Made by a program: the position numbers and the translations under genes
Shown: in pieces, positions 8,257-15,755 of the stretch
Layout: each line of letters opens with the position of its first letter
How positions within the stretch are numbered: the first letter of the stretch is position 1
The notes under the pieces: model-generated
The model's database searches: none
What the model was told of the DNA's origin: nothing
Seen by the model: the letters and a program-made list of their open reading frames with translations, nothing else
Assembly: GCA_001275005.1 (NCBI GenBank)
Contig: JWZX01002960.1
Coordinates: forward strand, 1-19,105
Reading direction: 5' to 3'
DNA: 19,105 bases
From: Chrysochromulina tobinii
Lineage: Eukaryota > Haptophyta > Prymnesiales > Chrysochromulinaceae

Positions 8257-8820
8257 TTAAAAGTGCGCAGACCCCGGCCTACTTGGAGAGCTGAAGACTC
8301 CGGCCCAGATTCCGGGACCGGGAGGCGCCTGAGGTGGCGGATCTAGCCATACTGGCTTGCACCACTCCGGATCCACCTCCTTGATGATGGCCACACAGGA
8401 CTCGTGGCCTCGCGCCTCTGCCCACTGTAGCGGCCCTTGCCCAGAGTAGTTGCCAAGCCGCGGATTGGCCCCAAACCAAAGCAACCGGCGCATCACTGAG
8501 ACGTGTCCACCGGAAGCCGCAAACATAATCGCTGTTGTTCCGCTCGGGTCCTGAGAATTTACCGCGGCACCGCGCATAAGCAATAGGTTGACGAGATATT
8601 CAATGCCGCTGCGGGCGGCAAGCATGAGCATCGTTTTCCCGCGATCGGGCACGAGCGACAGGTTGACGGCATTGACCTTGCCGCCACCAAGCAGCCACGC
8701 CTCGACGGCGCCGACATCTCCGCCAAGTACCGCAAGGCGTATGGCGTTCGGCAGTACATTGGGGTCAGGGGCCGCCTCTTTCTTGCCTTTGCCTTTCTTG
8801 CCTTTGCCCTTCTTACCCAT
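8257..8820 (-). CDS. Small ankyrin-repeat protein with Lys/Gly-rich N-terminus
   Basis: This 187-residue protein starts with a basic Lys/Gly run (MGKKGKGKKGKGKK). Ankyrin repeats follow from about residue 24 to 150, seen in LPNAIRLAVLGGDVGAVEAWL, TMLMLAARSGIEYLVNLLLMRGAAVN, TAIMFAASGGHVSVMRRLLWFGANP and GPLQWAEARGHESCVAII. The C-terminal 35 residues are rich in Pro, Gly and Ser. Ankyrin repeats mediate protein binding; no catalytic domain is present. The ATG at 8820 is the first of the frame and directly precedes the basic run. The gene diverges from the zinc-finger gene at 9085, whose product also begins MGKK. It ends 208 nt from the OSCA-like start, and both genes are on the minus strand. 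Confidence 0.85.
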   Translation of the reverse strand: MGKKGKGKKGKGKKEAAPDPNVLPNAIRLAVLGGDVGAVEAWLLGGGKVNAVNLSLVPDRGKTMLMLAARSGIEYLVNLLLMRGAAVNSQDPSGTTAIMFAASGGHVSVMRRLLWFGANPRLGNYSGQGPLQWAEARGHESCVAIIKEVDPEWCKPVWLDPPPQAPPGPGIWAGVFSSPSRPGSAHF

Positions 8821-9084
8821 ACGTAATTGGGGCGACGCTCGTTGACGCGTGCGCGCGCCGCCTCTTTCCCTGCCCTACCCGTATGAACCCGCAAAAACGT
8901 CGCGGAGAATACCAGTACCGGCACCCGGTACCTGTACGGTACTGTACTGTAGTTCATGGTAGTTCCCTTATTTCGAGCCGCCGAACAACTGACGAGTTAA
9001 TTCTGCATGACCGTTATTTCCAAATTAGGGATTCTCGGGGATTTATCACCGGCGACGTCGCACCCACTTCGCGACTGCACATCG
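8821..9084. promoter_or_regulatory. Divergent promoter region with GTAC-rich core
   Basis: These 264 bp separate two divergent start codons, so both promoters must lie here or extend into the genes. Near 8910-8960 there is a cluster of GTACC/GGTAC palindromic words (AGTACCGGCACCCGGTACC, then TGTACGGTACTGTACTGTAG). No clear TATA box is visible. If the in-frame ATG at 9007 were used instead of 9085, the gap would shrink to 186 bp. Confidence 0.5.
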
Positions 9085-9669
9085 ATGGGGAAGAAAGATA
9101 AGACTGTCGTGGCCGAGCCCGCTGCCAAGGTGGACTCGCCAATCGTCAAGAAGCCTAAGCTCACCAAGGAGGAGAAGGAGGCCAAGGAAGCTAAGAAGTC
9201 CGCCAAAGCGGCCAAAGCTGAGGGTGTGCGCGAGTCACCTCGACTTGCAGCAGCCAAGGCAGCGGCAGAGGCAGTCCCTGAGGCCGCGCTCGAGGACGTC
9301 GATGAAGAGGCGGAGGAGGCTGCAACCGACGGCTTCAAGGTTCACAAGTACACCCCGCCAGCGGCCCCAGAGGACGAGACTCTGCAATGCCGCGACTGCG
9401 GTGGCGACTTCATCTTCACTGTTGGTGAGCAAGAGTTTTTCAAGTCCAAAGGCTTCGAGAACAAGAAGACCCGCTGCGCCGATTGCACGGCGGCGAAGAA
9501 ATCGCGCTTCGGCGAAGAGGGCGGCGGTGGCGGCAAAGGCAAAGGCAAAGGGGGCGGCAAGGGGAAGGGCAAGGGCAAGGGTGATGGCGGTGGTAGTGGC
9601 GGCGGCGTCTGCTACGCATTCCAGAAGGGCGAGTGCACGCGAGGCGCAGCCTGCCGTTTCTCGCACTAA
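9085..9669 (+). CDS. Zinc-ribbon (zf-trcl type) plus CCCH zinc-finger protein
   Basis: This 194-residue protein has a charged Lys/Ala/Glu N-terminus (1-80), consistent with a helical or nuclear tail. A zinc ribbon follows at about 100-141, with CRDC at 102-105 and CADC at 131-134. Between them, GGDFIFTVGEQEFFKSKGF matches the probable zinc-ribbon family (zf-trcl), whose signature is C-x2-C...F..GEQ.F...GF...RC-x2-C. A Gly/Lys repeat linker (145-175) leads to a C-terminal CCCH finger, C176-x7-C184-x5-C190-x3-H194, a type that usually binds RNA. The protein ends exactly at the finger histidine. The start at 9085 (ATCGATGG context) is preferred because the 26 upstream in-frame residues from 9007 look like translated leader. 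RNA binding is inferred from the finger type. Confidence 0.85.
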   Translation: MGKKDKTVVAEPAAKVDSPIVKKPKLTKEEKEAKEAKKSAKAAKAEGVRESPRLAAAKAAAEAVPEAALEDVDEEAEEAATDGFKVHKYTPPAAPEDETLQCRDCGGDFIFTVGEQEFFKSKGFENKKTRCADCTAAKKSRFGEEGGGGGKGKGKGGGKGKGKGKGDGGGSGGGVCYAFQKGECTRGAACRFSH

Positions 9670-10071
9670 CTTGCCACGATCAAGGGGTGCGACGAACCAC
9701 CTTAAGCCTGCACCTGCACCTGGCAGTCTCACGCTCGTGGTCTTTGAGGTCGTGTCCTCGCGTGTCGTGTGTTCGTTCTCCGCTCGCGATCGACAGGGCG
9801 GAACAGGTCTGAGCTGACCAGACTGTCGCATCGAGTCCGGCTGCGCGGTGCGCATGTGGTGACGCGGTTTGTCACATGGTAAGTGTGTGGGTATGCGTCG
9901 GGTATAAACTTTTTCGTTTTGTAGGCTTGGTACCGTGTCGCGACCCGTTCCAACCCGCGCCGCGTCCCGGGCGGCTCCCGCGCGTCTAGGGCGCGTGACG
10001 AATGGCGACTTGCTGGAGGTTCTTGCAGTCCACGCGGATCTCGCTCTCTTCATTGATTCTGCCGTGATGTC
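9670..10071. other. Convergent intergenic region
   Basis: These 402 nt hold the 3' ends of the zinc-finger gene (+) and BCS1-B (-). There is no convincing gene; a long minus-strand frame across 9235-10053 is antisense to the zinc-finger gene and has no recognisable domain. The most AT-rich spot is near 9902-9920 (TATAAACTTTTTCGTTTTG), which might serve 3' processing on one strand. I see no clear AATAAA signal. Confidence 0.5.
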
Positions 10072-12312
10072 TCACGCCGCCTTCCTGCGCCCTGGGCTGC
10101 ATCCCGGGCTGTACGGGTGCTGCGACTCGGCGGTGTCACCACGCATTGGCGGTAGCGGCGTCATCGCGGCGGCGGCGAGCTCGTCCTCGTCGCGCTCAAA
10201 GTTTACCATGGGCGTGGGCGGGTACGAACCAAGCCCGGGAGCATACGATGACGAGAGGCCACCCGAACTGAGGCGGCGCGCCGTTAGCGAGGCCTTGCTG
10301 AGCCAGTCTAACCTGCTGCCTCGCAACCGCAGGCGGAGCCCCTGCCAGCCGCTGCCCAACGAGCTTGTGGTGCCCGCGGCAGCGCCCTCCTCTCTGGCAT
10401 GCTTGGAAGGCTGGATTAGGTTCGTGCGGATGTGCTCAGCTTTGGTCGCCTCCTCGGGCGTGTCGCGGTAACGCATGAGGAACCCCTGGAACACCGAGAC
10501 GCCGATCGAGGCATGGTCACCCGCCACCTCGCGCAGCGACACCTCAAACTGGCCGTACGACGTCTCGGCCGTTGGCCCGTAGAAGTTGAGCCACATGCGC
10601 TGGCGCACGGCCTCGGAAGTGCTCGGGAACTCGATCTCGCGTCCCTGCTCGCGGATGAGACGCTTGAGCGCCGGCTCGAGCATCTCGATCGTATTGGTCG
10701 TGAAGATGATGATGCGCCCATTAGGCGCCTTCTCGTCCTCGGCAGTCAGCAGCTCGACAAACTCCTTGGCCGTGACCGGCAAATGGGAATGAGGGTCCAT
10801 TTCCATTTGCCTGTAGTGCCGATCGCCCCTACCGCCGCCCCTACCGCCCCAACCACCGCTTGCGTTCGCATCACGCTTCGCGTTCGCATCGCACTTCGCG
10901 AAGCACGACTCAGCGTCTTCGATGGCGACCACGCACGGCATTTTGGCGGTCGCTTTGAGCGCGGAGCGACAGAGCTCTCGCGTGATGTCGCCATCACTTA
11001 GCTGGAGCACGTAGAGCGGGAGCGAGTGGTGCACGGCAAGTGCCTGCAGGAAGGACGACTTGCCGTTGCCAGGCGGTCCCCACAGCAAGTAGATGCGCTG
11101 GTACCAAAATGAACGCTTCATGTACCATGCACGCTTGCGCAAGAAGTCGTCGATATCGTCGAGCAGCGAGGCTGCGGTCGGCGGTAGGAAGACAGTTTCG
11201 AGTTTTCGCGGCGGCGCATGGACCGTCTCCCAACAGAGCCAGCTTTGCTCGAACGAGCGGCGCCCGCCGCGTTTTGGCTCGATTGGTGCCAACTGCCGTG
11301 TGGATCTTCCTAACATACTGTCTCTAAGAAGGTCTTCGTCAATCTCGGTGAGCTTGAGCACCTCGCACGAGCGGCCGCGCCGCTTGTGCGCCAGCACGCG
11401 CGCATCCTCGAGCACGCGCGGCAGCAGCGACTCATTCCACGCAAACGTAGAGAGGATGACTGCACCTTGGCTGTACGAAGACTCGTCCTCCGATCCCAGA
11501 TGGTATAGGTCGGCCGCGCTGCCTCGACGGCCACCCGCACTACGCTCGTCACGCTCATCGTGCCCCAAGCCGCGGCCATCAAAGCTCCCGCCACCAAAGT
11601 GGCCATCAAAGCGTCTACCGCCGCCGCCAGCGGCGTACTGATCGCGGCCATCAAAGCGCCCGCCGGTGACGCGCGCGGCAATCGTCACCATGCTTTGCAC
11701 CAGCTGCTTGGGTAGCGCGTGCTTGAGGCGGTCGACAAAAGACGCCGGGCTCGACGATTCACGGACCCACACGAGAGGCAACCGGAACAAAGGAACGCCC
11801 TCGACGAAGATGACTGAGGAGGCGCCGTCCGCGGGCAGCACAGTCGCCGTCTTGATCGGCACGCCATCGTCCTGCGCGTTCAGCTCGTACGAGCCGTCCG
11901 CCTCCTCGTTGCACAGCGTGGAGGCGTCGATGGAGGTGCACACTTGGAGCTCGGGCATCGGAAAAAGCCACCGTATGGGCGATCGCGCTTCCAGCGCACG
12001 AAAGGCTGCATACTTCTTCACGGCTTCGGCCAGCTCGTACCCCTCCTGACGAACACGCTGTGAGGAGCCGCTTGTCGTGCTTTCGGCATCGTCGGCGCCA
12101 CCGACGACAATCCGCACAAAGAGCATGCCCTGCATGAAGTATTGCACTTTGGACACCAACCAGCTGCATATGAAAAAGACGCCAGAGAGAGCCAGTACTT
12201 TGATGTCTGGCATCGTGCTCATCAGCTGCATGAAGGTGCGCGCTACGACTCCTGAGGTCATCGGGATGAACTCATCCGGCGGCGTCTCGGGTGCGGCGTA
12301 GAAGAAGTTCAT
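10072..12312 (-). CDS. BCS1-like membrane AAA+ ATPase (BCS1-B)
   Basis: This 746-residue paralogue of BCS1-A has a membrane segment near residues 36-72 (ALSGVFFICSWLV), followed by YELAEAVKK, comparable with YELARALAK in A. A Gly/Arg-rich insertion with recurring FDG motifs spans about 217-264. Walker A is GPPGNGKSS (412-420). Walker B is VVAIEDAES, with the BCS1-type acidic pair E465-D466. Directly after it comes a Gly/Arg-rich insertion (about 483-500), where A has its acidic one. Sensor 1 is IIIFTTN. The expected RPGRVD region reads LKRLIREQGREIEF, so the usual RPGR arginine finger is replaced. The start at 12312 (MNFFYAAPETPPDEF) is chosen because the in-frame stretch up to 12510 is His/Thr-rich and contains the 14-bp tandem repeats of the leader. 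The family points to a membrane ring ATPase; location and substrate are unknown. The gene lies 199 nt from the GT61 gene on the same strand. Confidence 0.85.
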   Translation of the reverse strand: MNFFYAAPETPPDEFIPMTSGVVARTFMQLMSTMPDIKVLALSGVFFICSWLVSKVQYFMQGMLFVRIVVGGADDAESTTSGSSQRVRQEGYELAEAVKKYAAFRALEARSPIRWLFPMPELQVCTSIDASTLCNEEADGSYELNAQDDGVPIKTATVLPADGASSVIFVEGVPLFRLPLVWVRESSSPASFVDRLKHALPKQLVQSMVTIAARVTGGRFDGRDQYAAGGGGRRFDGHFGGGSFDGRGLGHDERDERSAGGRRGSAADLYHLGSEDESSYSQGAVILSTFAWNESLLPRVLEDARVLAHKRRGRSCEVLKLTEIDEDLLRDSMLGRSTRQLAPIEPKRGGRRSFEQSWLCWETVHAPPRKLETVFLPPTAASLLDDIDDFLRKRAWYMKRSFWYQRIYLLWGPPGNGKSSFLQALAVHHSLPLYVLQLSDGDITRELCRSALKATAKMPCVVAIEDAESCFAKCDANAKRDANASGGWGGRGGGRGDRHYRQMEMDPHSHLPVTAKEFVELLTAEDEKAPNGRIIIFTTNTIEMLEPALKRLIREQGREIEFPSTSEAVRQRMWLNFYGPTAETSYGQFEVSLREVAGDHASIGVSVFQGFLMRYRDTPEEATKAEHIRTNLIQPSKHAREEGAAAGTTSSLGSGWQGLRLRLRGSRLDWLSKASLTARRLSSGGLSSSYAPGLGSYPPTPMVNFERDEDELAAAAMTPLPPMRGDTAESQHPYSPGCSPGRRKAA

Positions 12313-12330
12313 CTCGTTCCACGACACGAT

Positions 12331-12371
12331 TGTGTGAACGTGAATGTGTGAACGTGAATGTGTGAACGAAT
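12331..12371 (-). promoter_or_regulatory. TTCACAC tandem repeats upstream of BCS1-B
   Basis: Two perfect 14-bp units TGTGTGAACGTGAA (plus strand, 12331-12344 and 12345-12358) are followed by a third partial unit. On the gene's strand this is TTCACAC repeated three times, 19-59 nt upstream of the ATG. The next gene upstream (GT61) has a similar triple TTCACAC at 13876-13902. Position suggests a leader or core-promoter element. Confidence 0.5.
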
Positions 12372-12511
12372 GTGCGTCCGTTCTAACGCACAGGAAATCG
12401 AAATACGGACGTTCACAGCTGCAGTGTAGCAGTTTGACCTCACACCACGTCACATATTTTGAAGTGTGTGTGTGCCTAACGCCGATAGTGTTGCAGCTCG
12501 TGCGCGTCACG

Positions 12512-13867
12512 TCATGTCCAGCCTCCTTGCGAGCGCATGAGGGTCAACAGAGTCCGCTGGGCACCCGTTGGGAAGTCAAGCTCGCCAGTGTAGTGGAAGC
12601 CAAAGCGGAATTCTGCGTGGTGCAGCCCTCGACGCAAGGCGAGGTTGCGGTAGCAGGGAAACGCCGCGGTGTACATCTCGAGCACTGCGTGCCCGTGCGG
12701 GCTGAATATAAGGTTCGATAGGCCCGCCCCGTGCACACCAATCACCAGCCGAGCCGCAGGCGACGCAAAGAGCCTGACCTGGTCGAGCAGCGGCAGTGCT
12801 TCGAGTACGGCGACTGAGGAGCGCACACCGCGTCCTCTGAGGAAGGCGGTCGCGTTGCCAAAAAAGGAGGGCGCGAGGTGGCGACGGATTCGGTTGTGGC
12901 CGTCCCGTCGGATGAGGAGCACGCCGGCCTCGGCAGCCTCGCCGGCTGTGTGCGCCAGCATCAGAGGTATGCCCGCCGCAGCCCAGGCTCGCCGACGCAG
13001 CGCGTCGAACCAAGCGCTCGGCTGGCGGCTCCAATCGAAGACGAGCGGCTGGAACGAGATCAGCTTCCCGCGAGCCTCGCACAGATCTCTGCGGCTCGTC
13101 TTCAGATCGATGCGCAAACTATCCCGAGGAAAGAGAATGGCGGCGTGGGGCACCATCGACGCATTCGTGCCCGGGCGACGCGCCATTTTGGGGGGTAGCT
13201 GGGGTTGACCTTTCAATCGTTGTACGAGTGAGAAGGTACCGCGTAGGTGCCCCGGAAACCAGCCCGGCGCCGCCAGCACGGCAGACTCGCAGTGGTCGCG
13301 CGTCATTGCAAAGAGCAGCCGCGGTGCCAGGTCGATGAGGAAGTGGTAGTACTCCCACGCGCTGCCGGCCACAGAGAGCGTACCCTCCACCTCTGTCTTG
13401 TAATGGCAGCGCGACGACGCGCCTGGCGACCGCGCCTCCTCGTCATAATGGCAGCTGCCCCAGCGCCCATGCGTTAGATTCGCCCCTACCATGGTTGTCA
13501 GGAAAGACCGGAAGCTCACCGAGGCGCCGCCACGAAGCGTGGGCGTGTTGAGTCGATGAGTGCACAGCCCTCGCAAAATCGCGCAGTCGCCATCCTCGGC
13601 AAAGGAGTAGTGCGTGCACCTGTTTGAACTCAGGCACTCGGCCTCACACTCACGTCGGCTCTTTGCCAAGAAGGGCGTGCGGAGGGCTCTACCAGCGTCG
13701 AGGGCTCGAAACGTGCTGCTCAGCCCGTTGCGTCCTCGGTTGCAGCAGTGGCTTTGATCAGCCAGCCGACCAAAGCTGCTGAGCGCAGCACGATGCTGGC
13801 CATCGGCACGGTGCTGGCCGAGCTCGTCGCTGCGACGGACAGTCGTCTTCGCTGGCCTGAACTCCAA
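12512..13867 (-). CDS. GT61-family glycosyltransferase with PAN/apple-like N-terminal domain
   Basis: GT61 enzymes transfer sugars such as xylose, arabinose or GlcNAc to glycans in the secretory pathway. In this 451-residue frame a Cys-rich PAN/apple-like segment spans about 60-120 (ECEAECLSSNRCTHYSF...CAILRGLC; Cys 74, 78, 84, 95, 102). The GT61 core follows, with EYYHFLIDLAPRL (172-184), similar to the family's NxxHxLxDxLPRL. IGVHGAGLSNLIFSP (376-390), a downstream E397 and CYRNLALRRGL match the HGAxLtNllF...E...Y..LA signature. The first 50 residues look untranslated or out of frame and contain no membrane anchor. A signal-peptide-like segment (MASIVLRSAALVGWLIKATA) is encoded from 13803 in another frame, so the true N-terminus probably involves a frameshift, sequence error or short intron. 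Sugar and acceptor cannot be read from sequence. Confidence 0.8.
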   Translation of the reverse strand: MEFRPAKTTVRRSDELGQHRADGQHRAALSSFGRLADQSHCCNRGRNGLSSTFRALDAGRALRTPFLAKSRRECEAECLSSNRCTHYSFAEDGDCAILRGLCTHRLNTPTLRGGASVSFRSFLTTMVGANLTHGRWGSCHYDEEARSPGASSRCHYKTEVEGTLSVAGSAWEYYHFLIDLAPRLLFAMTRDHCESAVLAAPGWFPGHLRGTFSLVQRLKGQPQLPPKMARRPGTNASMVPHAAILFPRDSLRIDLKTSRRDLCEARGKLISFQPLVFDWSRQPSAWFDALRRRAWAAAGIPLMLAHTAGEAAEAGVLLIRRDGHNRIRRHLAPSFFGNATAFLRGRGVRSSVAVLEALPLLDQVRLFASPAARLVIGVHGAGLSNLIFSPHGHAVLEMYTAAFPCYRNLALRRGLHHAEFRFGFHYTGELDFPTGAQRTLLTLMRSQGGWT

Positions 13868-13875
13868 GAGGCGCT

Positions 13876-13902
13876 GGTGTGAAGGGTGTGAAGGGTGTGA
13901 AT
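13876..13902 (-). promoter_or_regulatory. Triple TTCACAC repeat upstream of the GT61 gene
   Basis: Three 9-bp units (plus strand GGTGTGAAG, GGTGTGAAG, GGTGTGAAT) read TTCACACC three times on the coding strand, beginning 9 nt upstream of the ATG at 13867. The spacing differs from the 14-bp array before BCS1-B, but the core word and copy number agree. Confidence 0.5.
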
Positions 13903-14084
13903 GCTCCTGGTCGAACCATTTACTAATCCTTCGACGTATCCTATAGAATGATTCCTAACCATCTTGTTGCACGCGCAAAATTCACTATACAGCGATCCAC
14001 AGGAATCGTGGGACGCAACTGGGAGAATGTGTTCGAGGTTCGATTTCGTGTTGCTCCGCACGTCCGCAGGCGCGCAGGGGGGCC

Positions 14085-15350
14085 TTACGTATACTGTTGC
14101 GGTTCGGCCTCGGCCTCGGCGGACGCTGCTGCTGGCCGATATCGCAGGGGTGCCCGGCGACCCTTGTTGAAGTCTGCTCCGCTGGACGGGATGACTGGCT
14201 CAGCGGCCACGTCTCGCAAAGCCGGTGGCGGCGGCTGCGGTGGCGCAAGGCACGGCTCCAGCTTCCGGAGCCCATTGGGAGGCGGTTGCGAGTGGAAGGC
14301 TTTGCGGATCTTGCGCATGGCACGCGCGGCGGGCGGCAGCTCATGGATGTCGAGCGCCTCCTCTCGCAAGAAGGCGGTGACAGCCTCCCACCCGGCGCGC
14401 TTGTGCCGCATCGCAAGCTCGAGCGGCGTCATCTGGAAGCGGTTTTGGGCATGTACGCTGGCTCCTTTCGCAACAAGCAGCCGTGTGATCGAGAGGTGAC
14501 CATCGCGTGCAGCCAGGTGCAGGGCCGTGTCTTGGTAGTTGTTGGTCGCACTCACGTCGGCGCGCCAGTCGAGCAGCAACGAGACTGCCCCCACGTGCCC
14601 GCCCTCCACCGCTGCATGGACGGCTGTTGACCCGTCGTAGTCCTTGGCATTCAAGTCGCAAGCGCCGCTCTCGAGCACGCGGGCCAGATCCAACGTGTTG
14701 CCCAGCTCGGCGGCATCGTGCAGCACGGCCGCCGCCGGCCGCTCGCATGCGCGCTGCGCGAACGCCTCGCGCACTTCTGGCGCGAGCAGCGAGACGTGTG
14801 CCAGGAAGGCAGCCACCATGGTCCACTCGCGAGCAGTCGGGTCCTGGCAAGCGCATCGGCCCTTGTCAGCGCGTACTGCGTCATCCCATGGCGCGAGCCC
14901 AAGCGCATTCTTCGCTTGCACGTCGGCGCCTTTGGCTATGAGCAGCCTCGTCGCAGCCAGCCGCCCATTCAACGCGGCGTAGTGCAGAGGCGTGTCGTTC
15001 ATATTTGCCAGGGCGTGCAACTCAGCACCATGCAAGAGCAACAATGCAATCGCCTCCGGACGGTCCATCTCGGCGGCGCAATGAAGCGGCGTGGCATTGT
15101 TGCCCGCGCGAGCGTTTACATCAGCCCTGCGGTCGATCAGGAGCGTCATCGCATCGAGGTGGCCACCCTTGGCCGCGAGGTGGATGGGCGCGAAGCCAAA
15201 TTGGAGTTGATCGATGGCAGCAGGGAATACATCGAGCACTTGATCCAGCTGCAGCGTGTCGCCGCCCTTGGCAGCATCGTGGAGCAGGGCGCGACTCGGC
15301 GTACGAATAGGCACGCACGGAAGAAGCTCTGCCATGTAGACGGGCTTCAA
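14085..15350 (-). CDS. Ankyrin-repeat protein with internally duplicated array
   Basis: This 421-residue protein contains about nine ankyrin repeats in two blocks. Block 1 spans about 21-185 and has five repeats; block 2 spans about 208-330 and has four. Each block opens with LHDAA-x2-G-(D/N)-TL and closes with LL(I/V)AKGA.V.A(K/Q)N and a degenerate repeat ending in a VxAFL motif, so the array arose by duplication of the whole block. The intervening segment (about 160-207) has Cys residues (CACQD) and a predicted helix. The C-terminal 80 residues are rich in Pro, Ala and Arg. No kinase, F-box or membrane domain is visible, so it is probably a binding scaffold. The start at 15350 is the first ATG; the second (15335, MAELLP) is equally plausible. 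The gene diverges from the tail-anchored gene at 15756 and ends 217 nt from the GT61 start on the same strand. Confidence 0.88.
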   Translation of the reverse strand: MKPVYMAELLPCVPIRTPSRALLHDAAKGGDTLQLDQVLDVFPAAIDQLQFGFAPIHLAAKGGHLDAMTLLIDRRADVNARAGNNATPLHCAAEMDRPEAIALLLLHGAELHALANMNDTPLHYAALNGRLAATRLLIAKGADVQAKNALGLAPWDDAVRADKGRCACQDPTAREWTMVAAFLAHVSLLAPEVREAFAQRACERPAAAVLHDAAELGNTLDLARVLESGACDLNAKDYDGSTAVHAAVEGGHVGAVSLLLDWRADVSATNNYQDTALHLAARDGHLSITRLLVAKGASVHAQNRFQMTPLELAMRHKRAGWEAVTAFLREEALDIHELPPAARAMRKIRKAFHSQPPPNGLRKLEPCLAPPQPPPPALRDVAAEPVIPSSGADFNKGRRAPLRYRPAAASAEAEAEPQQYT

Positions 15351-15755
15351 AACTTATGATTCCCGTTTCGCGGTCTCACCATAAAGAAGTAATTCATACT
15401 TGAACGGTTAAATGACACCGGGGGGAGCCGGGACACACGGGACCGGTATCCGGATACTGGGCCGGCATCGATTGCACACATGCTGTGATGACCGTTTCGT
15501 TTCGTTACATCAAGTCAAGTCAAGTCAAGTCAAGTCACATCACGAATCACACATCTCACGTACCGGTACTTTCTGTTCTCAGTACTAGAGAGTGCAGCGC
15601 CCCCGTTCGGCTGTTCGTTTGGTGACGGAAAAGATCCATAATCACTCAAACCGAGGAAACTTTTGCGATCCAAAAAAGCACGACGAAGGGCCCACAGCAC
15701 ATGAGGTTTTATCCGGCCGACAACGAACCCGCGGGGTCAGCAGGAGCACACGCGC
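15351..15755. promoter_or_regulatory. Divergent intergenic region with CAAGT repeat
   Basis: These 405 bp separate the divergent ankyrin (-) and tail-anchored (+) genes. Contents include a GC-rich segment near 15414-15435 (GACACCGGGGGGAGCCGGGACA), GGACCGGTATCCGGATACTGGGCC near 15440, and five perfect CAAGT units at 15511-15535. The first and last of these have relatives near 16966-17042, upstream of the next plus-strand gene. No TATA box is obvious. Confidence 0.5.
15511..15535. repeat. Pentanucleotide repeat (CAAGT)5
   Basis: Five perfect CAAGT units are followed by CACATCACGAATCACACATCTCAC. The same pentamer forms a hairpin at 17013-17042 and appears as a short trace near 5525-5534 (inverse strand). 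Confidence 0.9.

Noticed and set aside
9235-10053. Minus-strand frame of about 272 codons
   Set aside because: It overlaps the zinc-finger gene antisense, has no recognisable domain, and its Ala/Leu-rich part mirrors the Gly/Lys linker of the real gene.
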